Assembly: GCA_024699325.1 (NCBI GenBank)
Contig: JAILPS010000029.1
Location: forward strand, 34,284-98,283
Reading direction: 5' to 3'
DNA: 64,000 nucleotides
Source of the DNA: Lachnospiraceae bacterium
GTDB taxonomy: Bacteria > Bacillota > Clostridia > Lachnospirales > Lachnospiraceae
The position numbers and the translations under genes are program-made. The notes under the pieces were generated by a model. It worked only from the letters and a program-made list of their open reading frames with translations, searched no databases and was not told where the DNA came from. Numbering within the stretch: position 1 is the stretch's first letter; the number at the start of each line of letters is the position of its first letter. Of the stretch, positions 27,599 to 34,549 are shown one piece after another.

Positions 27599-28330
27599 GT
27601 GTTAGACCAACATTTCAACCTCCCCATCCGTGCGGTGAGCATTGACTGGGACAGGATCAGCGAGGATAGCTACCTGCGGCGGATTGAGGCGCTTCGGGGA
27701 GTGGACAGGCTGGAGTTTACGAAGAATATTACTATATTTGTCGGGGAGAATGGCAGCGGCAAATCCACGCTCTTAGAGGCGATTGCGGTGAGCTGGGGGT
27801 TCAATCCGGAGGGTGGCACGAAGAATTACAACTTCTCCACGTATGACTCACATTCTGAGCTTCATGATGCCATCACGCTTAGCCGTGGGGTTGTGAGGCC
27901 TGGCTGGGGGTATTTTCTGAGGGCTGAGAGCTTCTACAATGTGGCTACGGCGGAGGAGGAGTACGGCAAGCAGGATCCGCACGGCTTCAGGCAGGAGTTT
28001 CACAGGCGCTCCCACGGGGAGAGTTTCCTGCAGCTGGCGCAGACAACATTTCGCGGTCGGGGACTGTATTTGTTAGATGAGCCGGAGGCGGCGTTGTCGC
28101 CACAGAGGCAGCTGACGCTTCTGATGGAGATTGTGAACTGTGCGAGGGAGGATGCGCAGTTTATTATGGTTACGCATTCGCCGATACTGCTGGGGATCCC
28201 AGGGGCGCAGATACTGAGCTTTGACGATGGGCAGATACATCCGATAGACTATGAGGAGACGCAGAGTTTTCAGGTTACGAAAATGTTTATAGAGAACAGG
28301 GAGCAGGTGCTTAAGAGACTCTTGGAGTAA
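27599..28330 (+). CDS. AAA-family ATPase (predicted SMC-like/OLD-like small ATPase)
   Basis: 243 residues with Walker A 'FVGENGSGKSTLLEAI' near residue 48, a signature-like 'RRSHGESFLQLAQ' near 140, Walker B 'LYLLDEPEAALSPQRQ' near 157, and a switch His in 'FIMVTHSPILLG'. It belongs to the ABC-type predicted ATPases (COG3910-like). No nuclease domain is attached. GTG start, 8 bases after GGAGG. It is GC-richer than the island before it and opens a separate gene cluster. Such stand-alone ATPases occur both in stress or DNA-repair settings and as regulators; the exact role is unknown. Confidence 0.85.
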   Translation: MLDQHFNLPIRAVSIDWDRISEDSYLRRIEALRGVDRLEFTKNITIFVGENGSGKSTLLEAIAVSWGFNPEGGTKNYNFSTYDSHSELHDAITLSRGVVRPGWGYFLRAESFYNVATAEEEYGKQDPHGFRQEFHRRSHGESFLQLAQTTFRGRGLYLLDEPEAALSPQRQLTLLMEIVNCAREDAQFIMVTHSPILLGIPGAQILSFDDGQIHPIDYEETQSFQVTKMFIENREQVLKRLLE

Positions 28331-28352
28331 TGTTTGACGAGGGGGGTAGGAT

Positions 28353-28955
28353 ATGGGCAGTTTTATTTTGGCGGAGAACAGGGCGCGTGTTGCGGCGATT
28401 GTGAGGCGCAAATATCGGTCCTACAGGATTGGCGAGCCTGTGCTTGAATTCGTGGACAATACGGGCACGGTGAGGGAGTCTAAGGGGCTTCTGACGCTGC
28501 CGACTGAGGCGGTGGTGGTCGTGAAGAACGACGAGGAGAGGAGGACTCTGCATCTGGAGAAGGTGTGGGGGTTCTGGAAGATTGTGCATGACGAGCCGGA
28601 CTATGGGCGCGGTGTCCCTGAGGGTGTGTATTATTTTCGCATTAGGGGCGAGAGCATTTACAGGGATGTGGACATGGATGACTACCTGAGTAAGCTTAAG
28701 TGTGTTATCGTTCCGTTTAAGGATGGCAATATGTTTGTGGACAACTTCAAGGAGTGGGGCTGCTACAGCTACCAGTACGCGGACGAGATTCTCAAAACGT
28801 CGGGTGGCCGTCTGTACGAGCTGAACATGAAGACGCTTGAGTGGGAGAAGTCGGAGATGACGTATTCGAGCGTGGAGTACCAGGGCAATTATGTGAGGGT
28901 GTCCGAGGAGGATGTCCGGAGGGCAATAGATAGATTAAGGGAGCTGGGTCTGTGA
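28353..28955 (+). CDS. Hypothetical protein, 200 aa
   Basis: A clean ORF with a good site (GGGGGGTAGG) before its ATG, 22 bases after the AAA ATPase, so probably cotranscribed. It begins 'MGSFILAENRARVAAIVRR', is soluble, and mixes charged beta-like stretches ('GVPEGVYYFRIRGESIYRD') with a C-terminal helix. I recognise no domain. Confidence 0.75.
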   Translation: MGSFILAENRARVAAIVRRKYRSYRIGEPVLEFVDNTGTVRESKGLLTLPTEAVVVVKNDEERRTLHLEKVWGFWKIVHDEPDYGRGVPEGVYYFRIRGESIYRDVDMDDYLSKLKCVIVPFKDGNMFVDNFKEWGCYSYQYADEILKTSGGRLYELNMKTLEWEKSEMTYSSVEYQGNYVRVSEEDVRRAIDRLRELGL

Positions 28956-28967
28956 CCTGGCTCCCTT
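28937..28967 (+). other. Symmetric hairpin spanning a stop codon
   Basis: AAGGGAGC-TG-GGTC-TGT-GACC-TG-GCTCCCTT folds into a 12-bp stem with a TG/TG internal mismatch; the TGA stop of the preceding gene lies in the apex. There is no strong T tract, so it may be an mRNA 3'-end stabiliser or an inefficient terminator. Confidence 0.55.
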
Positions 28968-29065
28968 ACACAGGTCGCTTATGGTTATTATCTCGGCTGG
29001 TTTATCTTCTTAGGTAAACTTAACGGTGAAGTTATAAATTTTATTAAGTTTAAGAGGTAGTGGAG

Positions 29066-29251
29066 ATGTACGTAATCAAGCATATATTTGACGGAGAGTA
29101 TGGCTGCGAGGAGCTGCGCCCAGGCGAGAAGCCGAAGGTGGTTGTGACGCTCGTGGACGAGAATGGCGACGAGAAGTGTGTCAGAGTTTTAGACGAATTC
29201 CTAACTGAACATGGTCTGGACGTGGGGAGCGTGTGGGAGTTTGAGGGATGA
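29066..29251 (+). CDS. Small acidic hypothetical protein, 61 aa
   Basis: Starts 'MYVIKHIFDGEYGCEE' and ends 'GLDVGSVWEFEG'. ATG 29066 is chosen over the track's GTG 29060 because AGAGG (29053-29057) is correctly spaced from it. Codon use matches its neighbours and it ends just before a strong terminator, so it is likely a real gene. No function is recognised. Confidence 0.6.
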   Translation: MYVIKHIFDGEYGCEELRPGEKPKVVVTLVDENGDEKCVRVLDEFLTEHGLDVGSVWEFEG

Positions 29252-29269
29252 ATATTTAAACATGATTAT

Positions 29270-29299
29270 ACCTCCCCAGAGCTCAAACTATGGGGAGGT
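29270..29299. terminator. Bidirectional terminator between convergent genes
   Basis: ACCTCCCCA and TGGGGAGGT form a perfect 9-bp stem between a plus-strand gene ending at 29251 and a minus-strand gene ending at 29309, flanked by AT-rich sequence on both sides. Confidence 0.8.
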
Positions 29300-29308
29300 G
29301 TTATTATA

Positions 29309-30163
29309 TTACTGTGCGTTTTCTACCTTATCGAGGACGTTAAGCATTTTCGTGGCCTGAAGGATTCTGTACTGTGCGGCTGCTCTGACGCTGCATATGA
29401 GGTCGGTGGGGTCGTCCACGGATAAGAGGCGGGACAGGACTCTGACAGCGGATTTGACAGGTATCCAGTAGCCGCCGCCCATGCTCTGGGCGAGGTGGCG
29501 TAAGAGGTCGGCGCGCTTAGTTCTGTTTAACGAGAGGATGTACTCTGTGATGCGCTCAGCCAGTCCGTAGGGGATGATTATCTGCGTTCTGTTGTCGCAG
29601 CACGGCGTTTTGTCGCGGTAGAGCTCAGGCCAGCCGAAGTAGGCGGAAGCATTTACAGCGACGAAGGTGATCACTTCGCCGAGCCTCTTGGGGTCGTTGT
29701 ACCACGCGTGTACGGCGCTGTAGCGGTCCTTCCTCAGGATGCATCTGTCGTTGCCCTTCTGCTGCAGGATGGGCTTCATCTGGGTGATGAGCTCGCACTC
29801 GCGCTCAAGTCTTGCGTCTCTGTCGGGGAGGGTTCTCGTGTCTATCTTAAGGGTGACGTGCTCGACCTCCTCAGGTGTTATGCCCCAGTACTCCTCAGTG
29901 TCCCTGCACATGTGCCACATGTGGACGCAGAAGCGAGAGTAGAGCACGGCCTCGCCTATGTAGAGGGGCGTGGTTCTGAAGTAGAAGATGTACGCTGCAT
30001 TTAACTCCCTGTCTGGGTCGTTATAGAGGGTTGCCTCTAATTCCGGGAAATGTGTGTGAATGAAGTCGTGGGCTTCTTCTGTTTCTAACCACTGCATGGC
30101 AGGGTTGAATTCGTTCTCTGTGTACCAGTCGTATGGTGTTAAATCGATTGTTTTTTCTGACAT
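29309..30163 (-). CDS. Protein with a GIY-YIG-like N-terminal region
   Basis: 284 residues. 'AAYIFYFRTTPLYIGEA' near residue 58 followed by an Arg and His helix ('YSRFCVHMWHM') and later 'ERECELITQMKPILQQKG' fit the order of the GIY-YIG fold (Tyr strands, Arg/His helix, catalytic Glu, Asn/Gln-containing strand). The match is partial, so the nuclease role is inference. The C-terminal 140 residues are unrecognised. AAGGAGAT precedes the start on the minus strand. It is divergent from the XRE regulator and shares a 144-base control region with it, so that repressor probably regulates it. Confidence 0.6.
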   Translation of the reverse strand: MSEKTIDLTPYDWYTENEFNPAMQWLETEEAHDFIHTHFPELEATLYNDPDRELNAAYIFYFRTTPLYIGEAVLYSRFCVHMWHMCRDTEEYWGITPEEVEHVTLKIDTRTLPDRDARLERECELITQMKPILQQKGNDRCILRKDRYSAVHAWYNDPKRLGEVITFVAVNASAYFGWPELYRDKTPCCDNRTQIIIPYGLAERITEYILSLNRTKRADLLRHLAQSMGGGYWIPVKSAVRVLSRLLSVDDPTDLICSVRAAAQYRILQATKMLNVLDKVENAQ

Positions 30164-30238
30164 TTGTTTAATCTCCTTAGATTGATTAATCAGCGTCGCG
30201 ACTGCTGTATGTGATGATTATAGCGCATGTTTTCGGGG

Positions 30239-30267
30239 TTGACACTACTCACTTGTGAGTATATACT
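30239..30267 (+). promoter_or_regulatory. Consensus sigma-70 promoter of the XRE operon
   Basis: TTGACA (30239-30244) and TATACT (30262-30267) are separated by exactly 17 bases. The transcript would start near 30274 and reach the XRE gene after about 34 bases. The whole -10 and spacer lie inside the operator below. Confidence 0.88.
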
Positions 30268-30280
30268 CATAGGTGAGTAG
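30245..30280. promoter_or_regulatory. 36-bp nested palindromic operator over the promoter
   Basis: Outer arms CTACTCAC / GTGAGTAG enclose the perfect inner palindrome TGAGTATATACTCA, giving four ACTCA/TGAGT half-sites with regular spacing. It sits directly on the spacer and -10 of the promoter, upstream of the XRE gene. A dimer or tetramer of that protein binding here would shut off its own promoter. Confidence 0.82.
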
Positions 30281-30307
30281 TTTGAGCGTAAATGTTTAGG
30301 AGGAGCT

Positions 30308-30775
30308 ATGGAGAAGCAATTGTCTAAATTTGCCAGGCGTCTGAAGAAGGCGAGAGAGGCGGCGGGGTATTCGCAGAAAAACCTGGCCGAGAAGGCCGAT
30401 GTGGGTTACTCTACGCTGTGCCGCTATGAGCAGGAGACTCGTGATAATGTGTTTCCGCGTCCGCTGAATCTCCTTCACTTAGCGCAGGTTTTAGATGTCA
30501 CGCCTGAGTTTCTCTTAGAGGGCAAGGATGACATGAACCTGTATATGGACGATTTGACGGGGGAGCTTAAGGGGCTTAGCGATGACGACATCAGGCGCTA
30601 TCACGACATGGATATGACTGATAAGGTGCTGGCGCACCTTAAGCTGTCGGAGGACTTCATAAGGGATGTGCAGGCGAGTTGGGGCAGGAGTGGCTCGAGA
30701 GTTACATACAACCGCCAGTACGTGATGGAGGTTATTATCAAATACGCGTCTAACAGGCCGGCTAAGAGGGTCTAG
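30308..30775 (+). CDS. XRE-family transcriptional regulator
   Basis: 155 residues. A Cro/CI-type helix-turn-helix covers residues 5-70 ('LKKAREAAGYSQKNLAEKA', 'STLCRYEQ', 'LAQVLDVTPEFLL'). A short unrecognised C-terminal part probably dimerises. AGGAGG stands 4 bases before the ATG. It is the first gene of a four-gene plus-strand run (XRE, HNH, methyltransferase, AlkZ-related). The 36-bp palindromic operator over its promoter predicts negative autoregulation and control of both the run and the divergent GIY-YIG-like gene. Confidence 0.92.
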   Translation: MEKQLSKFARRLKKAREAAGYSQKNLAEKADVGYSTLCRYEQETRDNVFPRPLNLLHLAQVLDVTPEFLLEGKDDMNLYMDDLTGELKGLSDDDIRRYHDMDMTDKVLAHLKLSEDFIRDVQASWGRSGSRVTYNRQYVMEVIIKYASNRPAKRV

Positions 30776-30789
30776 ACTGGGAGGAAGCC

Positions 30790-31977
30790 ATGGATATGGA
30801 GCTTACGAACAACATCATATATGCCAACAACCTGGACACGGCGAGGTTTGCGAGGATGTTTAACACCACCGCGCAGAGCTATAAGTTTTATTGGCTGGAG
30901 GCTATTTTAAACCTTCTCGCGTCGCATGAGGGGGATATAGTTTTTGAGGAAATCGTGGACGAGATGATATGCGAGGCGTGGCACACGGTGACACATTTCC
31001 ATCTGCATCTGGGTCCGTCGATTAACGGCAATGCGGAGAATTTCTTAGAGCACGCCATCAACACGCTAAATGTGGTGGTGAATATATCCAATCGTCCCTC
31101 TAGGGATGAGCTTCTGGCGGCGATTCGCGAGGCGGATGCGCAGATTCGCGCGGACAAGTTAAGTCTTGTAAACCTGGTGCCGTACAGGCTTCTCTATCCC
31201 TTCCTGAATGTGCAGGGGATGGAGGAAGGGTTTGAATACCTTAAGAACAACAGCCGCACGAGGCTTATAGCATATCTGGAGAAAATGCAGGGCAGCGAGA
31301 AGCTTCTCTACACCTTCGTGGACGGTGTGGGGCTTAACAAGAAGATCAGGATGAATCCTGACTGGCGGCGGTTCATGCTGGAAAACTATGCGGTGATCAG
31401 GAGCTGGGTGCAGTATCACAAGGCGCAGTATCTGCAGGACAGAAACCCGGGCGTGCCGGGCATTATCTACAAGCTCTGTCCGGAGGCGGACGATGTGCGA
31501 AGGCTTGACCAGGCGAGGGCGCTGTGGCGCGCGACTGTGGACGTGACGGGCCAGCCGATACGCGAGATATACACGGGCGCGGAGATTGGCGTGGAGGAGC
31601 TGTCGATTGACCATTTCGTGCCTCATTCATACATTTCCAATGATGAGCTGTGGAATCTGGTGCCGATGAGGCGCTCGCTAAACTCCAGCAAAAACAACAG
31701 GCTGCCACAGTGGGACAGGTTCTTCGGGGAGTTTGCAGCGTACCAGTTTTATCTGTACGATCTGGTGTTCCCGGAGTCTGACGAGGCGCGCGTGCCGATC
31801 CTTATCGAGCGGTTTAACAAGTGCCGCAAGAACAATGTGAACGCAATCTGGGCATCTGAGAACCTCTACATCGGCGGCAATTCGCGTGAGCAGTTTACGA
31901 ACATGTTGGAACATAATCTGAAGCCTATCTACGAGGCGGCGAGACAGCAGGGGTACGATATATGGCAACCGATGTGA
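30790..31977 (+). CDS. HNH endonuclease domain protein
   Basis: 395 residues. The N-terminal ~230 residues are helical and unrecognised. The C-terminal part has the HNH motif as 'ELSIDHFVPHSY...LWNLVPMRRSLNSSKNNRLP' around residues 262-300, with the D-H pair and the distal Asn and Lys in place, but without the zinc-binding Cys pairs some HNH enzymes use. Lies 14 bases after the XRE gene and overlaps the methyltransferase gene by 16 bases. The pairing of an HNH nuclease with a methyltransferase under a repressor suggests a controlled nuclease system, but the methyltransferase does not look like a DNA methylase. Confidence 0.82.
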   Translation: MDMELTNNIIYANNLDTARFARMFNTTAQSYKFYWLEAILNLLASHEGDIVFEEIVDEMICEAWHTVTHFHLHLGPSINGNAENFLEHAINTLNVVVNISNRPSRDELLAAIREADAQIRADKLSLVNLVPYRLLYPFLNVQGMEEGFEYLKNNSRTRLIAYLEKMQGSEKLLYTFVDGVGLNKKIRMNPDWRRFMLENYAVIRSWVQYHKAQYLQDRNPGVPGIIYKLCPEADDVRRLDQARALWRATVDVTGQPIREIYTGAEIGVEELSIDHFVPHSYISNDELWNLVPMRRSLNSSKNNRLPQWDRFFGEFAAYQFYLYDLVFPESDEARVPILIERFNKCRKNNVNAIWASENLYIGGNSREQFTNMLEHNLKPIYEAARQQGYDIWQPM

Positions 31978-32576
31978 ATGTGGGATATTATGATAAACAT
32001 GCCTCAGAGTTCATAGAGGCGACGGTGGATGCGCGCGTGGATGCGCTCTACGCGCGTTTTAGGGCGCTTATTCCTGCGGGCGGGGATATTCTCGACCTGG
32101 GATGTGGAAGTGGCAGGGACAGCCGCTACTTCGCCTCTGAGGGGTACCGCGTGGTGGCTGCGGATCCGTCCGAGGCTATGTGCGAATATGCGCGCGCCTA
32201 CGCACAGGTTGAGGTCAGGCAGCTTGGCGCGCAGGAGCTTAGTTACGACTGTGAATTTGACGGCGTGTGGGCGTGTTCGTCGCTTCTGCATGTGCCTGAG
32301 ACTGAGATGGCTTTGGCTCTTCAGCGTGTATGGCGTGCGCTTCGTCCGGGCGGGGTGTTATATGCTTCGTGGAAGTATGGGCGCGGCAAATGTGTGCGCG
32401 GCGAGAGAACATTTACAGATATGGACGAGGAGAGCCTGAGATCTGTTTTAGCGCAGGTGCCGGGCCTTCAGGCGGTTTCTATCTGGGTGACTGAGGATGT
32501 GCGCCCCGATAGGAGCGACAGGTGGCTTAACGCGCTTACCAGGAAGGTGGCATCCTTCGAGTATAGTACTAAATAG
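31962..32576 (+). CDS. Class I SAM-dependent methyltransferase
   Basis: 204 residues with motif I 'ILDLGCGSGRDSRYFASEGY' near 45, an acidic second strand ending 'VVAADPSEAM', 'GVWACSSLLHVP' near 100 (motif IV position), and 'ALRPGGVLYASWKYG'. There is no N/DPPY motif, so it is not an ordinary N6-adenine or N4-cytosine DNA methylase; small-molecule or tellurite-type methyltransferases share this pattern. Overlaps the HNH gene by 16 bases, which implies coupled translation. Confidence 0.87.
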   Translation: MATDVNVGYYDKHASEFIEATVDARVDALYARFRALIPAGGDILDLGCGSGRDSRYFASEGYRVVAADPSEAMCEYARAYAQVEVRQLGAQELSYDCEFDGVWACSSLLHVPETEMALALQRVWRALRPGGVLYASWKYGRGKCVRGERTFTDMDEESLRSVLAQVPGLQAVSIWVTEDVRPDRSDRWLNALTRKVASFEYSTK

Positions 32577-32589
32577 TTGAGGTGTAATA

Positions 32590-33351
32590 ATGTCCGTTCA
32601 AAATGGCGAGTGGATTATGCACGGTTTGGCGTGGGATGATCCTGATAGAATTAAGAGTGTGGAGGAGTTAGAGGAGGCGGTCGAGCGGCTGGGGTTTCTG
32701 CCGCTGTTTGCGGGCGATATCGCAGGTTTCTCCGTGGAGGAGATGACGTCGCCGAAATACTGGTGGTCAGGCGCCTTGGAGCATGATCCGTGGGAGTGGC
32801 GCGAGCTGGTTGCGGGCAGACACCGCGTGGCCTACGGCAAATTCTTCGACGGCAAGGCCGGGTTTATCAGCCTTCAGTGGCTTCCGCGGTTTGTGAATTA
32901 CCGCAGGGGCGGATATGACTTCGACGCCAGGTGGGATGACGGAAGAGCCAGTCGCCGCGAGAAGAAGATTATGGACTTTTTTATAAGCGTGGAGCGCGAC
33001 GGAAGTCTCACATTTTCACAGGAAAATATCCTGTCCACCGACCTTAAGAAGAAGGCTGGTTTTGGCAAGGGAGGCGAGAAGAATTATTCCGGCATTATGT
33101 CGGGGCTTCAGTCGCAGATGTATCTGGTGACGTCCGACTTCAAACACCGCAAGAACAAGAAGGGCGAAACCTACGGAATGGCGGTGTCCATACCGCTTCC
33201 GCCGGAGAGCCTGTGGGGCTACGACGCCGTGACATCTGCCTACACTGAGGAGCCGCAGGAGAGCGCCGCGCGCATTCGGGAGCACATTTTAGATATGTTT
33301 CCAGAAGCGGGAGAGAAGGCTGTCAATGTGATCATCGGGAAGATGGGGTGA
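32590..33351 (+). CDS. AlkZ-related protein
   Basis: 253 residues. The N-terminal 'ELEEAVERLGFLPLFAGDIAGF', 'SPKYWWSGALEHDPWEWREL', 'YGKFFDGKAGFISLQW' and 'YRRGGYDFDARWDDG' match my memory of the AlkZ-related family, small relatives of the winged-helix glycosylase AlkZ/YcaQ. I see no proof of the QxD glycosylase motif, so catalytic activity is unclear. The C-terminal part has 'LQSQMYLVTSDFKHRKNKKG', typical of the same family. Last gene of the XRE-led run, 13 bases after the methyltransferase gene. A role in reading or repairing alkylated DNA is inference. Confidence 0.7.
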   Translation: MSVQNGEWIMHGLAWDDPDRIKSVEELEEAVERLGFLPLFAGDIAGFSVEEMTSPKYWWSGALEHDPWEWRELVAGRHRVAYGKFFDGKAGFISLQWLPRFVNYRRGGYDFDARWDDGRASRREKKIMDFFISVERDGSLTFSQENILSTDLKKKAGFGKGGEKNYSGIMSGLQSQMYLVTSDFKHRKNKKGETYGMAVSIPLPPESLWGYDAVTSAYTEEPQESAARIREHILDMFPEAGEKAVNVIIGKMG

Positions 33352-33377
33352 GATGGACCGAATATATATCAAAAAGC

Positions 33378-33408
33378 ATGCACGGCAGAAATGTCGTGCA
33401 TTTCGTGC
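33378..33408 (+). terminator. Terminator ending the XRE-HNH-methyltransferase run
   Basis: ATGCACGGCA and TGTCGTGCAT form a 10-bp stem with one G-T pair and a GAAA tetraloop, followed by T-containing sequence. The CGTGCAT arm is repeated right after, so an alternative hairpin is possible. Confidence 0.6.
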
Positions 33409-33480
33409 ATTATTTTTATAAGAATTGACCTATGGGTACATTCCATTTATAGGAAAACTCTTTTACAATAATCCCTAGAG

Positions 33481-33533
33481 GGGCTCCTTGACAATGTGGT
33501 GTGAAAACTATATTATTAAACTAGAAGGAGCCC
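33481..33533 (+). promoter_or_regulatory. Promoter nested in an inverted repeat that can hide the ribosome site of read-through mRNA
   Basis: GGGCTCCTT (33481-33489) and AAGGAGCCC (33525-33533) are perfect inverted copies. TTGACA (33488-33493) and TATTAT (33511-33516), 17 bases apart, form a promoter between them; transcripts from it start near 33523 and contain only the right arm with a free AAGGAG. Transcripts entering from upstream contain both arms and would bury the ribosome site. IS10-type transposase genes are protected in this way. Confidence 0.7.
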
Positions 33534-33536
33534 GTA

Positions 33537-33548
33537 ATGAGGGCTTAA
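33537..33548 (+). CDS. Three-codon leader minigene (Met-Arg-Ala-stop)
   Basis: The strong GAAGGAG site is ideally spaced from ATG 33537, which reads ATGAGGGCTTAA; its stop overlaps the ATG at 33548 of the transposase-like gene as TAATG. Translation of the large ORF would then depend on re-initiation. It may instead be chance. Confidence 0.4.
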   Translation: MRA

Positions 33549-34513
33549 TGAACGATAAATATGAACAGATTTACAATTCGCCGACGGCTTATGATGACGC
33601 ATTTAAGACGCTGCTAAACGATTGTAGTTGTCTTATAATTCCTCTTATCAATGAGGTGTTTGGGACGCATTTTAGCATGCAGGATAAGGTGACTTTTAAA
33701 AATAATGAGCATTTTCTGAGCGTCGAAGGAGTACAGAGGAGGATAGAGACAGATTCAGAGTTCTACATAGGGAACGATGAAAACAGAAGATTTCACATAG
33801 AGTGTCAGAGCACGCCAGATTCGAAAATGCTGGTGCGCATGTTTGAGTATGACATGCAGGCGGCGCTAGACAGTGGTACTGTGACAGGCAACAGGCTGAC
33901 GGTAAATATTCCGCATTCGGCGATACTGTACCTTCGCTCGAACGATAACACCCCAGATAATCTGGTGGTGGAGATTAATGCACCTGGTGGGTCTCTTGTA
34001 TATATAATTCCGGCCATTAAGATGATTGATTACGATCTTGACAGTATATACGAGCGGGAACTGTATTTTCTTCTTCCGTTTTACATTTTTAACGAGGAGA
34101 GGGAGTTTAATATATATGAGCGGGATGCTGGGAAACTGGAGGAATTCAAACATCGACTGGTTAGGCTTTTTAGCCAGCTTAATGTGTGTGTGAAACGTGG
34201 CTTGCTTGGTGCATTCGAGGAACAGACAATCATATATTTGATTAATATGGTTGCAAAAAAACTTACCATGCACAACTATAACGTGAGGGAGGCGATAAGG
34301 TTTATGGGAGGAAGAGTAATAGAGGATTATCCGGCTAAGAGAATTCTAAAACGCGGACTTGAGCAGGGGCTTGAGCAGGGTAAAATTATCACATATATCA
34401 ATCTCTATAAGGATGGCATGATTACGATAGAGTATGTAGCAGATAAACTTAATATGACCGAGGCGGAGGTTGATGAGCTGATAGACAAGTATGATACCAC
34501 TGGAGAGGTATAA
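33548..34513 (+). CDS. Rpn-family PD-(D/E)XK nuclease/putative transposase
   Basis: 321 residues. 'SPTAYDDAFKTLLNDCSCLI' near the N-terminus, 'RRIETDSEFYIG' and 'RRFHIECQSTPDS' (the D...ExQ nuclease core near residues 65-85), and 'ALDSGTVTGNRLTVNIPHSA' fit the Rpn/PDDEXK_2 transposase-like family, which cuts DNA and promotes RecA-independent recombination. The C-terminus has the usual 'GLEQGLEQGKI' stretch and a small helix-turn-helix-like end. The track's start at TTG 33488 is actually the -35 box of a promoter; ATG 33548 is chosen. A similar start lies at the right end of the window. Confidence 0.82.
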   Translation: MNDKYEQIYNSPTAYDDAFKTLLNDCSCLIIPLINEVFGTHFSMQDKVTFKNNEHFLSVEGVQRRIETDSEFYIGNDENRRFHIECQSTPDSKMLVRMFEYDMQAALDSGTVTGNRLTVNIPHSAILYLRSNDNTPDNLVVEINAPGGSLVYIIPAIKMIDYDLDSIYERELYFLLPFYIFNEEREFNIYERDAGKLEEFKHRLVRLFSQLNVCVKRGLLGAFEEQTIIYLINMVAKKLTMHNYNVREAIRFMGGRVIEDYPAKRILKRGLEQGLEQGKIITYINLYKDGMITIEYVADKLNMTEAEVDELIDKYDTTGEV

Positions 34514-34515
34514 AA

Positions 34516-34546
34516 TAAGGCGTGTGAAGTTGCTTCACACGCCTTA
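34516..34546. terminator. Bidirectional terminator between convergent genes
   Basis: TAAGGCGTGTGAAG and CTTCACACGCCTTA form a perfect 14-bp stem with a TTG loop, located between the Rpn gene (plus) and the surface protein (minus). AT-rich flanks on both sides fit two-way termination. Confidence 0.9.
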
Positions 34547-34549
34547 ATA

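Noticed and set aside
28073-28589. Arg/Leu/His-rich minus-strand ORFs (112 and 92 aa)
   Set aside because: They are shadows of the AAA ATPase and the following gene, with no ribosome sites.
33488-33547. N-terminal 20-residue extension of the Rpn protein
   Set aside because: The proposed TTG start is the -35 box of a 17-bp-spaced promoter whose transcript begins downstream of it.
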